A stretch of DNA of 64,000 nucleotides from NCBI GenBank assembly GCA_963821505.1, contig CAWGEH010000006.1:1-64000 (forward strand), written 5' to 3'. Under the pieces are notes generated by a model. That model was not told the origin of the DNA, did not search any database, and saw only the letters and a program-made list of their open reading frames with translations. Positions 45,601-52,974 of the stretch are shown here, one piece after another (positions within the stretch are counted from its first letter, which is position 1; each line of letters starts with the position of its first letter). Source of the stretch: VAZQ01 sp963821505 (GTDB lineage Bacteria > Pseudomonadota > Alphaproteobacteria > Rhizobiales > Xanthobacteraceae). The translations under genes and the position numbers were made by a program.

Positions 45601-45772
45601 CTTGCCCCTGGTCCTTGCAGAAGGGGCCGGCGCGGCGACGCGCCACGCAGTCGGCACTCCGGTGTTCGGCGGCATGATCGCTGCGGCCGCATTCGGGATT
45701 TTCATCATTCCGCTGCTCTACATCACCGCGGAACGTTTGCGGCGGCGCGGACCACGTCGGAATACCGTCTGA
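42656..45772 (+). CDS. RND efflux pump, AcrB/HAE1 family
   Basis: The 1038-residue protein is intact. Start MFSGVFIDRPRLAFVIAIVI, twelve membrane helices, proton-relay helix LALVLAIGIVVDDAIVVVEN with the conserved Asp-Asp, a second half beginning with SAWLFSKTPQSFLPDEDQGA, and the late helix IVLIALAAKNGILIVAFAVE. Porter loops with YQSASGSDGSYTLNVTFALG are typical of drug/solvent exporters. It pairs with the fusion protein just upstream and is followed by a terminator at 45948. It gives a healthy comparison for the disrupted pumps at 27-34 kb. Confidence 0.92.
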   Translation: MFSGVFIDRPRLAFVIAIVITLAGIIAVTRIPIAQFPDIVPPQVTLTANYPGADAEVVETTVAQPIEQQINGIDNALYYQSASGSDGSYTLNVTFALGSDPDINTVNVQNRASLATPQLPQEVSHTGLTIRKKSAALLQVITVSSPKNTYDAVYLSNYATINIIDTLARIKGVGQVTLFGPLDYSLRIWLDPDRLTELNLTPNDIIAAVQSQNVQAALGRVGAAPTSPEQQVQITVKTKGRLSRPEEFEALVVRAKPDGSVVRLKDVARVEMGAKSQDRYSRLNGAPAAALGIYQTPGSNAVDVTRNVRDALNTLATRFPEDLAYNVFFDSTVFVTSTIEEVIRTLAEAIVLVALVVFLFLGSWRTTLIPLVAVPVSIIGTFAVMLAIGYSANTVSLLALVLAIGIVVDDAIVVVENVERVMEEEPELPVPEACKKAMAEITGPILAITLVLLSVFVPVAFIPGISGQLFRQFAVAVSVAMLISALNALTLSPALCAVLLKPGQTSRGPMRYVLGGIDRVRRGYVAVVRRLVRVAIVGVVVVVGVLAASAWLFSKTPQSFLPDEDQGAIFAALRLPEGVSLNRTEAVVKEVEDIVRPIPGVEGILSVVGLNFIDYVASSNQAFFVIRLKPYETRTDRAQSAGAIIARLRPQMAAIKGAIAFPFNLPPILGLGSTGGFQYALEALQGQPPTDVAATLRGLIVAANGQPELAGVFSTYAADTPQIYLDINRDKAQVLGVKVSDIFSALQSTLGTFYVNDFNVFGRTWQVNIQGETSFRDNIDDVYRIYVRNAQGGMVPIRAVADAKLVQGPQTVIRYNGYRGAIVNGAAKPGYSSGQALAAMERISASTLPAGYTYEWTGTALQEKAASGRTGIVLGLAILFAYLFLVALYESWNIPLPALLSVSVAALGALVALVLAGLSFDVYAQIGLIVLIALAAKNGILIVAFAVERRNLGQDIDAAALEGASLRFRPVMMTSFAFIFGLLPLVLAEGAGAATRHAVGTPVFGGMIAAAAFGIFIIPLLYITAERLRRRGPRRNTV

Positions 45773-45947
45773 ACATCAAGGCCTTGCGATCGCCGCTCTG
45801 CGCTTCGCCTTCGGCTTCGATCGGGGGAATCCGCGCTGGTCATCCCGCGATTTCTCAACCGGCAAATTCCCGCCGAGCATCCTGTCATGTCAGCGACATG
45901 TTCGCGAGCTATGCTGTCTGTGCCCTCTAACGCCCCGGAATTCGTTG

Positions 45948-45977
45948 CAGCCCCGATTCGTCGGGGCTGTTTCTTTT
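45948..45977 (+). terminator. Rho-independent terminator after the RND pump
   Basis: CAGCCCCG / CGGGGCTG stem with a six-base loop, then TTTCTTTT. The rest of 45773-46175 has no supported gene. Confidence 0.8.
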
Positions 45978-46175
45978 GCAGGAATATCACGCCAAATAAT
46001 TTTCAAACCGCACGTGTTGCCAACGCAGGCGGACACGTTAGTGTTTGAAACCCACAAGCTGTGCCGACCGCTCGTGATCCCTGCCCCCGATCCGGTCGCG
46101 CAGCCCTGCTTGCGGCCTGCCGTTTTGTCGATCGCTTGCGTTCGCAAAATCGTCATCGATCTTGGACGCACAACG

Positions 46176-46472
46176 ATGGCGCCAAAAACGATTACGCGCG
46201 CTCACTTGTGTGAGGCGGTGTACAAGAAGGGCGGTCTGTCGCGGATGGAATCGGTGACACTTGTGGAACTCGTTCTGCAGGAAATCACCGACTGTCTCAT
46301 GCGCGGCGAGGCGGTCAAACTCTCCGCCTTCGGATCCTTCGTTGTTCGCAAAAGTCGGCCACGAACGGGCCGCAACCCGAAGACGGGCAAAAAGGTGCCT
46401 ATTCCGGCGCGCCGTGTGATGGTGTTCAAGCCGTCTGCCGTCCTGACCGGACGCATCAACTCCCGACGTTGA
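46176..46472 (+). CDS. ihfA: Integration host factor alpha-like DNA-bending protein
   Basis: 98 residues from MAPKTITRAHLCEAVYKKGG. The HU/IHF fold and the arm signature GRNPKTGKKVPIPARRVMVF are complete, and CLMRGEAVKLSAFGSFVVRK matches IHF-alpha. It bends DNA, normally as a heterodimer with IHF-beta. The gene stands alone, without the pheT or MerR neighbours that accompany the main copy in many genomes, so it is probably a second IHF-alpha paralogue. The ATG at 46176 fits the family start, and an open frame further upstream is not typical. Confidence 0.85.
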   Translation: MAPKTITRAHLCEAVYKKGGLSRMESVTLVELVLQEITDCLMRGEAVKLSAFGSFVVRKSRPRTGRNPKTGKKVPIPARRVMVFKPSAVLTGRINSRR

Positions 46473-46624
46473 GAAGATATCTTTGCTGCCGCTGGCGCAC
46501 ACCGCGCCTTCATCCGCACCGTCGTCATGGAAGCGGCGGCAGCAGGAAGGCCGAACGGCTCGCCACCAGGATTTCCACCGCGCTCGAGGAAAAAGCACCG
46601 CGGGCCTATCAAGGCGACCCCGCC

Positions 46625-47416
46625 TTAGGGCCGTTCAGGCCAGCCCTTCCTTGCGTGCGCGATAATTTCAGGTCGGTATTCAAAATGCATGGTGTCAAAG
46701 TGAAACCATTTGCCGCCCCATATGAATTGATGGCGTTCAAACACGTCGACGATTTCGAGGGGAATGCGGTTCTTCCAAACGAATTTACCTTCCTTGGATT
46801 TCGTCCAAAGCCAGTAATCTCCGAAACGAGAATTGAGATCGATCGCGGCACCGAACGCGTGCATCGATGGGCGATTCGTGTCGGCAATGACGCGGCAGTT
46901 ATAGGTGCCGTCGCTGGGAACAAGGTACCGAGTGAACCGTGGCGGCAGCTGCGACAACTCGCGCGAAACGGCGGCAAGCTTATCCGCCAGCCCATTCACC
47001 GCCGTGACCAGAACGACGCCTCCGCCGCGATTGGGCAACCACGGTACCGGGCGGAGTTGGCGCGCAACCTCACCCTTTTGACAATCCCCGTACATCTTTC
47101 GAAAGAAGGCTTCGTTTCGGATTCTACCGGGGTCTTGGTTGACACCGGGAACTGCGGTTGGCGTGCCGAGCGGATAGCGTATTGCAAACTGGTCGAGAAT
47201 ATCTGGGGCGTCGAGCAGTTGCTCAAAAGTCTTTTCACGCCGATCGTCGGAAACCGCCATTCGCGTGCCGTCCTTCCAAAGCAAGTAGCCGTTTTCATAT
47301 CCAGCAAGATGGTCCGGATAGGAGCTGACAAGCGTGTCGAGCATGGGATCCGAATGAGCTGCGCTTACCATCGCGGCGCCCATGACAACGACAGCGACGA
47401 TCAAACTTGGTGTCAT
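46625..47416 (-). CDS. Secreted M15-type peptidase (D-Ala-D-Ala carboxypeptidase-like)
   Basis: 263 residues. A signal peptide (MTPSLIVAVVVMGAAMVSAA) leads to a zinc peptidase domain of the VanY/M15 type. The ligand motif is SMHAFGAAIDLNSRFGDYW (H, D), and the late motif is GGKWFHFDTMHFEYRPEII (H and catalytic D/E). It should cut peptidoglycan stem peptides in the periplasm. It is divergent from the amidase-like gene at 47535 with a 118-bp shared control region, so the two may act on the cell wall together. The DNA is visibly less G+C-rich than the neighbourhood. Confidence 0.82.
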   Translation of the reverse strand: MTPSLIVAVVVMGAAMVSAAHSDPMLDTLVSSYPDHLAGYENGYLLWKDGTRMAVSDDRREKTFEQLLDAPDILDQFAIRYPLGTPTAVPGVNQDPGRIRNEAFFRKMYGDCQKGEVARQLRPVPWLPNRGGGVVLVTAVNGLADKLAAVSRELSQLPPRFTRYLVPSDGTYNCRVIADTNRPSMHAFGAAIDLNSRFGDYWLWTKSKEGKFVWKNRIPLEIVDVFERHQFIWGGKWFHFDTMHFEYRPEIIAHARKGWPERP

Positions 47417-47534
47417 TGAAAGCAGTTCTTTCGGGCGCACAACATCCGAGGCTCGAGGACCGTTGTCACGTCGCCCTCGAATAAGGCAAGATAACGCCTA
47501 AATTACGGAGTGCCAAAGCGGCCGGGAGGGACAC

Positions 47535-49442
47535 ATGCCAGCCTGGGGTTCGCGCTTCCGCAGCCTATCTCGCCTCAGAAAACTCTTGGCAATAGCAGTT
47601 GCTGCCCTAGCCACGGCGGCCGGCGGCACCGTAACCCTCGTCGCCAATTTGGATGCTCTGCAGGCTCGCTATCAGAAATGGCACCACGACTGGGATTACC
47701 AAAATACATTGCGCCGGCCGTATCCCGATCTCCTCACAGACAAGGATATCGAAGGGTGGAGCAGCGGAAGACTCCAATTGGCCCTGTTCCAGATCGATGG
47801 ATATCTCGGCCGCTTAAAGTCGAGCCCAGCCTGGATCAAGCAATGTCTGCGCGACCGGGATATTTTCCCGGAAAATTATGCCTCTCAATACAATGATCGC
47901 TTGGATCTCGAGGAAACTTATATCGACCGATCAAACAAGGAAACCATCCGACACAGGATGGACAGAATCCAGATCAACAAGGTCGAAGACGCCGACATAT
48001 ACAGAACCCCCGATCCGTTTGCGCGATTGCTCAAGAGGGCCTCGGTTCAGCTGCTGTCGGCGTACAAAGAGTCGGAGATTTCGATCCTCGACAAGTCAGA
48101 GCTGTATCTGCTGCGGAACGCGATTTTCGGACAACACGGATATAAATTCGATACTCCCAAACTGCGCAAATTTGCGAACCGCAAGGGCTGGAGCGCTGCA
48201 TCCGCAAGCTTCAAGACCGATGATGTCTCAGGCCTCGAGATGTGCAACGCGTATTTTCTGGAGGAGGTCCATCCGATCAAGGAACTTGGCTCGCTCGGGC
48301 GCGGGGTGCTCATTCGCCAGCCGGACTCGCCGCTGTTTCCCGCGTTCCTCAAGCCATGGCTATGCACCTGCCTTGGACAACCCAAATTCGCCATCGAGTG
48401 CCGCCAAAGCTCTTCGAATGCTCGCGAGGAGTTCCATGATTTCGTCGATTTGGTCGTCGATTTCCAAGTGGGAGAGACGGTTCGGGTCGAGTGGACCTTC
48501 TTGGATAACCGATATGTCTCACCCGCCGATCTGGATCACTTCAAAGCAAATCAAGACAAGTTCATTTCCACGGCAGTCGATTTCAACGCGGCGCTGCACA
48601 AAGTATTCCGATCGCGAAATGTCACGCTTGTCGCTTCCCAGGACGATCAGCGCGGCGCCTATTGGGGTGTAAAGCTGACGCTGCCCCAAGACGCGCTGCA
48701 GCAGCTGGCGAGCGATCCGACCTTCCTGCAGGAAGCGACGGCCGGCATGTGCAACGGAATTCGGGATGCTCTCGAACTGACCGGACCTTTCATACCGAGA
48801 ACGGTGGGCCTGATCGCGGCCCGGGTCGATCCTGCTCAACCAACGCTGGAAATATACGACAAACCCATCGTCTTCGATGATTTGAGGATCAAGCTGACCA
48901 AGGAATACGTCCTACGGCACTACGGCGTTGCCGGGCCCGGCATCGAACTCAGGCCGGTACTCATCGTGATCAACTGGACAGACACCGCCACCCTCCAGGA
49001 AGCATACGAGAAATTTCGACCTTCGATGTTGCCAAAGTCGCAAAACCCGGCGACAGGGCTCGGCGGAGAGGTCAACTATTCGGCACATTATCTGATCGAT
49101 CGCGACGGAACGGTGTTCAACCTCATGAAGGATTTCGAGATCGCACGGCACATGGTCGGCTTGGATCGACAAGCGCTCGGCATTGCCAACGTTGGCAGCG
49201 CCGACGTGCCGCTCACGCCGGCACAGGCTGAAGCCACGGCTCAACTCGTTCGATTTTTGGCGAAGAAGTACGAATCGATTTCGTTCCTCATCGGAGCGTC
49301 GGAATACGGACCTTTCGTCGGCACTCCGCTGTGGGAAGAAAAGGACCCTCTGCTCAAACCCGCTCCCTCCGGCCCGACCGCCGGATTTCTGAGGCAGATG
49401 AGGGAGCGGCTCGCCGACACTACACTGAGATCCACCCCTTGA
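47535..49442 (+). CDS. YARHG-domain protein with degenerate PGRP/amidase-2 domain
   Basis: 635 residues. A signal anchor (LLAIAVAALATAAGGTVTLV) is followed by a long unique region. A YARHG domain lies near residues 187-222 (LLRNAIFGQHGYKFDTPKLR), a module seen in cell-wall-linked proteins. The C-terminal part (about 505-605) matches N-acetylmuramoyl-L-alanine amidase type 2: VNYSAHYLIDRDGTVFNLMK (first zinc His), IARHMVGLDRQALGIANVG (second His), then IGASEYGPFVGTPLWEEKDP. In relatives I recall GH-x-EY and a K-x-DPG zinc motif. Here GH is GA and the DPG is missing, so catalysis may be lost and only wall binding kept. Start follows GGGAGGG. Confidence 0.78.
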   Translation: MPAWGSRFRSLSRLRKLLAIAVAALATAAGGTVTLVANLDALQARYQKWHHDWDYQNTLRRPYPDLLTDKDIEGWSSGRLQLALFQIDGYLGRLKSSPAWIKQCLRDRDIFPENYASQYNDRLDLEETYIDRSNKETIRHRMDRIQINKVEDADIYRTPDPFARLLKRASVQLLSAYKESEISILDKSELYLLRNAIFGQHGYKFDTPKLRKFANRKGWSAASASFKTDDVSGLEMCNAYFLEEVHPIKELGSLGRGVLIRQPDSPLFPAFLKPWLCTCLGQPKFAIECRQSSSNAREEFHDFVDLVVDFQVGETVRVEWTFLDNRYVSPADLDHFKANQDKFISTAVDFNAALHKVFRSRNVTLVASQDDQRGAYWGVKLTLPQDALQQLASDPTFLQEATAGMCNGIRDALELTGPFIPRTVGLIAARVDPAQPTLEIYDKPIVFDDLRIKLTKEYVLRHYGVAGPGIELRPVLIVINWTDTATLQEAYEKFRPSMLPKSQNPATGLGGEVNYSAHYLIDRDGTVFNLMKDFEIARHMVGLDRQALGIANVGSADVPLTPAQAEATAQLVRFLAKKYESISFLIGASEYGPFVGTPLWEEKDPLLKPAPSGPTAGFLRQMRERLADTTLRSTP

Positions 49443-49778
49443 GCTCGCGGATGCGTGAATCGGCAGGCCGGGCCTTGCGCATTCCCGGCTGCTTCATCCG
49501 CGCCGGTTGCGCTGGCGCAATGCCCAGGCGTTCGGTGCGCCCGGGCAACATCGCTCGCGGCGAGCGCGAACCGCTCCCGCCCGGAACGCGATTCCGCCCA
49601 TCCTGCACATCTCCTCGAAAATGAAGGGAGGAAACGGATGCGTGCGCCGCTCGCGGTCCCGACGTAAAGTCGCATGGAGCATGCGGCCGCGGCGTGCGAT
49701 GTTCCCCGCGGGCTGCGGGGTTACGAAACCATGGCCGCGGGGAGCACCCCGCGGGTCGCGCAGGCGGGAACGATCGGA
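49443..49778. other. Leader region of the second iron ABC operon, with a 9-codon ORF
   Basis: A near-ideal ribosome site (AAGGGAGGAAACGG) precedes ATG 49638, which opens a nine-residue frame MRAPLAVPT ending at TAA 49665. It is in the same frame as the permease further down. This could be a leader peptide or a former start cut off by a stop. I see no Fur or Irr box that I would trust. Confidence 0.3.
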
Positions 49779-51521
49779 ATGACCACTGACGTCGTCGCTG
49801 CCACGCTGCGTTCGAGTCTTGCACGGCCGGCCCTGCGCGCGCGGCTCAAGCTCGAGCACTTGGTGATGGGCGGAGCCATCGTCGCGCTCATCGTGCTGGT
49901 CGTGTTGCCGCTCGTCTGGCTCCTGTTGGGCAGCGTGAAGGGCGAGCAGGGGCTGAGCCTCGAGCATTTCAGCGAGGTTCTTTCCGGGCGGCTCTATCTC
50001 ACCGCGCTCAAGAACTCGCTCATCCTCGGCGCCTGGACCGCGCTGTTCAGCCTCGTCATCGGGCTCGTGCTCGCCTTCGCGGTGGGCCGCACCGATGTGC
50101 CGGCGAAGCCGCTGATCCAGCTCACAGCCACGCTCTCCTACCTGTCGCCGCCGTTTCTCAGTGCCATCGCCTTGACCTACCTGTTCAGCCCCAATGCCGG
50201 GCTCATCAACGTGCTGATGCGCGACGTCGCCGGGCTGCCCTGGCTCACCTTCAATGTTTTCTCCATGCCGGGACTGGTGCTGGTCACGGTGATGCACACC
50301 TTCCCGTTCGTCTACCTGCTCGCCTCGAGCGCGCTGCTGTCGGTGGATGCCTCCTACGAGGAGGCGGCGCAGATTCTCGGCGCCGGCAAGCTGCGCACCG
50401 CGCTCTCGATCACCGCTCCGCTGGTCGCCCCCGCCATCCTCTCCGGCACGCTGCTCGCCTTCGTCAACGCGCTCGCGCTGTTCGGCTCCCAGGCCATTAT
50501 CGGACTACCTGCGCGCATCTTCACGCTGCCGACCCGCATCTACGCGCTGTTCGACTATCCCCCGGAATATGGGCTCGCCTCCGCGCTGTCGCTGATCCTC
50601 GTGCTCATCACGGTCGTCACGCTCTATCTCCAGCGCGCGTTCCTGGCGCGGCGCTCCTACGTGACGCTCGCCGGCAAGGGCTCGCGGCCGCAACTGATGC
50701 AGCTCGGCGGCTTGCGCTGGGTGATGTTGGGGTTCGTCGGCCTCATCTTCATCGTGTCGATCGTGGCGCCCTATGCGACGCTGATCGCGGTGTCGTTCTC
50801 GAAATCCTGGGGGCTCGAATTCTGGAAGGGGCTCACCTTCGCCAACTACAAGTTCATTCTGTTCGACTACAACGTCACCCAGCGTGCGATCGCGAACAGC
50901 CTGATGCTCGCGGTCGCCGCCGCGACCATCGCCGTCGTGCTCGGCGCCGTCATCGGCTGGATCGATCTGCGCACCCGCATTCCCGGCCGCCGCCTGCTCG
51001 ACTATGCCGCGCTCATTCCGCTCGGGCTGCCCGGCATCGTGGTCGCGGTGGCGCTCATCCAGTTCTGGCTCGCCATGCCGATTGCGCTCTACGGAACGCT
51101 CGCGATCCTTCTCCTCGCCTATGTCGGCCGCTACATTCCGCTCGGCGTGCGCGCGGCCAATTCGTCGTTGCGGCAGATCGATCCTTCGCTGGAGGAGAGC
51201 GCCCAGATCCTCGGCGCCTCCTGGGCGACCACCATGCGCGAGATCACGCTGCCGCTGATCCGGCCGGGCCTGTTCGCGGGCTGGCTCCTCGTCTTCGTGC
51301 CGGTGATCCAGGAGCTTTCCGCCTCGATCCTGCTGTTCTCGTCGAGCTCCATCACCTTGGCGGTCGCGGTCTACAATCTCTATGAGACCGGCTATATCGA
51401 GCCGGTCGCGGCGCTCGCCATGGTCAACATGGTGATCATCGCGCTGGCGATCGGCCTGGCGAACTGGCTCGGCGGCGGCCGTCTGGCGGCGCGCGGCGAT
51501 GCCGCGCCGGTGGGTATGTAG
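49779..51521 (+). CDS. Iron(III)-type ABC transporter permease (duplicated domains)
   Basis: About 580 residues from MTTDVVAATLRSSLARPALR. Two permease halves with EAA loops SYEEAAQILGAGKLRTALSI and SLEESAQILGASWATTMREI and about twelve membrane helices, as in FbpB/SfuB. It is a paralogue of the permease at 22705. Upstream in-frame ATGs exist to 49674, but GGAACGATCGGA fits the start at 49779. With the ATPase at 51736 and the binding protein at 54050 it makes a complete inner-membrane importer, probably for ferric iron or a related chelate. Confidence 0.87.
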   Translation: MTTDVVAATLRSSLARPALRARLKLEHLVMGGAIVALIVLVVLPLVWLLLGSVKGEQGLSLEHFSEVLSGRLYLTALKNSLILGAWTALFSLVIGLVLAFAVGRTDVPAKPLIQLTATLSYLSPPFLSAIALTYLFSPNAGLINVLMRDVAGLPWLTFNVFSMPGLVLVTVMHTFPFVYLLASSALLSVDASYEEAAQILGAGKLRTALSITAPLVAPAILSGTLLAFVNALALFGSQAIIGLPARIFTLPTRIYALFDYPPEYGLASALSLILVLITVVTLYLQRAFLARRSYVTLAGKGSRPQLMQLGGLRWVMLGFVGLIFIVSIVAPYATLIAVSFSKSWGLEFWKGLTFANYKFILFDYNVTQRAIANSLMLAVAAATIAVVLGAVIGWIDLRTRIPGRRLLDYAALIPLGLPGIVVAVALIQFWLAMPIALYGTLAILLLAYVGRYIPLGVRAANSSLRQIDPSLEESAQILGASWATTMREITLPLIRPGLFAGWLLVFVPVIQELSASILLFSSSSITLAVAVYNLYETGYIEPVAALAMVNMVIIALAIGLANWLGGGRLAARGDAAPVGM

Positions 51522-51556
51522 AAGTGAAACAGATGGTCCCCCCGACGAACCGCTAT

Positions 51557-51715
51557 CGTGTCCCGGACAAGCGAGCGCGTAGTGCGAGCGAAGATCCGGG
51601 ACCCAGGAGCCAATTGGATGGTGCGCCAACGATGTGGCGCTTCGCGCTTCTCGCGCTGGGTCCCGGGTCTCTTTCCGCTCGTGCAAGAGCACTCGCTGCA
51701 CTCGCCCGGGACACG
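51557..51715. repeat. Palindromic repeat (CGTGTCCCGG family) between permease and ATPase
   Basis: It starts CGTGTCCCGGACAAGCGAGC and ends CACTCGCCCGGGACACG. Inside is GATCCGGGACCCAGGAGCC mirrored by GCGCTGGGTCCCGGGTCTC. It sits in the same permease-ATPase gap as the hairpins at 24477-24538 in the first ABC operon. Confidence 0.8.
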
Positions 51716-51735
51716 AGTGTAGAGTTGGTGGCGTA

Positions 51736-52944
51736 ATGGCCGGCATCGCGATCCACGGATTGTGCAAGAGCTTCGGCGCGCGCGACGCGACCTTCGCGGC
51801 GGTCGCCGATCTCGATCTCGACATCGCGGACAATTCTTTCGTGACGCTGCTCGGCCCCTCCGGTTGCGGCAAGACCACGACGCTGCGCCTGATCGCGGGC
51901 TATATCGTGCCGGACCAGGGCACCATCGAGGTCGACGGCCGGATGCTGTCGTCGCCCGGCGCGGTGGTGCCGCCGGAGGCGCGTGGCATGGGCATGGTGT
52001 TCCAGAACTACGCGGTGTGGCCGCACAAGACCGTGTTCGAGAACGTCGTCTTCGGGCTCAAGCTGCGCCGGGTGTCCGCGGCGGCGGCGAGAAAGCAGGT
52101 CGAGGAGACGCTCGCGCTGGTCAACCTCGCCGGCCTCGAGGGCCGCTACCCGAACGAACTCTCGGGCGGCCAGCAGCAGCGCGTCGCGCTCGCGCGCTCG
52201 CTGGTGGTCGAGCCGTCGATCCTCCTGCTCGACGAGCCGCTGTCGAATCTCGACGCCAAGCTGCGCGAGCGCATGCGCACCGAGCTCAAGGAGCTGCAGC
52301 GCCGCACCGGCATCACCTTCGTCTACGTCACCCACGACCAGGCCGAGGCGCTCGCGCTCTCCGATCATGTGGCGGTGATGAGCGGCGGGCGCCTGCAGCA
52401 ATACGGAACGCCGTTCGAGGTCTATGCCCACCCGGCAAACCGCATGGTCGCCGACTTCATGGGCCTGGTAAATCTGGTGCCGGGCAAGGTGCGCGCGGTT
52501 GCAAACGGCGGCGGCAGGATCGAGCTCGGCGCCGATCTCGCCCTCGATGTCGCCGCGCTCGACGGGCTCAAGCCGGGCGAGAGCGTCGATGTCGCCATTC
52601 GCCCGGAGAACATCCGCCTGACCGCGCTGGCGAGCGAAGCGAGCGGCCAGCGCGGCGACTTTAAAGTGCGCGCGCCTAGCGCGTCGGAAGACGCGCGTGA
52701 ACGCGCTGATGACACTCGCCCTGAACCGGGCTCGTCGGCGCGCGCCGTGCCGTCCGGCGCCGCCGGCAAACCGGCGAAGATCACCAGCCACGTCTTTCTC
52801 GGCAATATCAGCGAATACTACGCCATGCTGCCGGGCGGCCAGGTGCTGCGGGTGCAGACCCATCCGCTGCAACATTTCGAAGTCGGCGACGAGGTTGCGG
52901 TCGAGGTCGATGCCACGCAATGTAGCGTCTTCCGCCGGGAGTGA
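51736..52944 (+). CDS. ABC transporter ATPase, iron/CUT type, with in-frame repeat insert
   Basis: 402 residues. Walker A GPSGCGKTTTLRLIAGYIVP, Q-loop VFQNYAVWPHKTVFENVVFG, signature LSGGQQQRVALARSL, Walker B ILLLDEPLSNLDAKLRERM and H-loop VYVTHDQAEALAL are intact. A TOBE-type domain follows (AIRPENIRLTAL). It is interrupted at residues about 298-339 by sequence from a repeat element (ASEASGQRGDFKVRAPSASE ... EPGSSARAVPS), and then resumes KITSHVFLGNISEYYAMLPG. The catalytic domain should work. The insert lies in the regulatory domain and is longer than in the paralogue at 24605, which lacks it. Confidence 0.87.
   Translation: MAGIAIHGLCKSFGARDATFAAVADLDLDIADNSFVTLLGPSGCGKTTTLRLIAGYIVPDQGTIEVDGRMLSSPGAVVPPEARGMGMVFQNYAVWPHKTVFENVVFGLKLRRVSAAAARKQVEETLALVNLAGLEGRYPNELSGGQQQRVALARSLVVEPSILLLDEPLSNLDAKLRERMRTELKELQRRTGITFVYVTHDQAEALALSDHVAVMSGGRLQQYGTPFEVYAHPANRMVADFMGLVNLVPGKVRAVANGGGRIELGADLALDVAALDGLKPGESVDVAIRPENIRLTALASEASGQRGDFKVRAPSASEDARERADDTRPEPGSSARAVPSGAAGKPAKITSHVFLGNISEYYAMLPGGQVLRVQTHPLQHFEVGDEVAVEVDATQCSVFRRE
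52628..52752. repeat. Protein-coding repeat element, copy B
   Basis: It shares GCGAGCGGCCAGCGCGGC and CCTGAACCGGGCTCGTCGGC with 5069-5160 in the same strand orientation, with about 30 extra bases in the middle. The host gene reads the plus strand, while copy A's host reads the minus strand. It has no stop in the frame used and keeps the host in frame. Confidence 0.75.
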
Positions 52945-52974
52945 CACATAACGACCAACGATCGGAGCCTGCGC

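Noticed and set aside
42455..45646. 1063-codon open frame on the minus strand
   Set aside because: It is antisense to the intact AcrB-type pump. Codon bias alone keeps it open.
41474..45772. Apparent 1432-residue fusion of fusion protein and RND pump
   Set aside because: The first 390 codons are an out-of-frame reading of the MFP gene. The pump has its own ATG at 42656 and the MFP its own frame.
46469..47419. 316-codon plus-strand frame
   Set aside because: It is antisense to the M15 peptidase, which has a signal peptide and zinc motifs.
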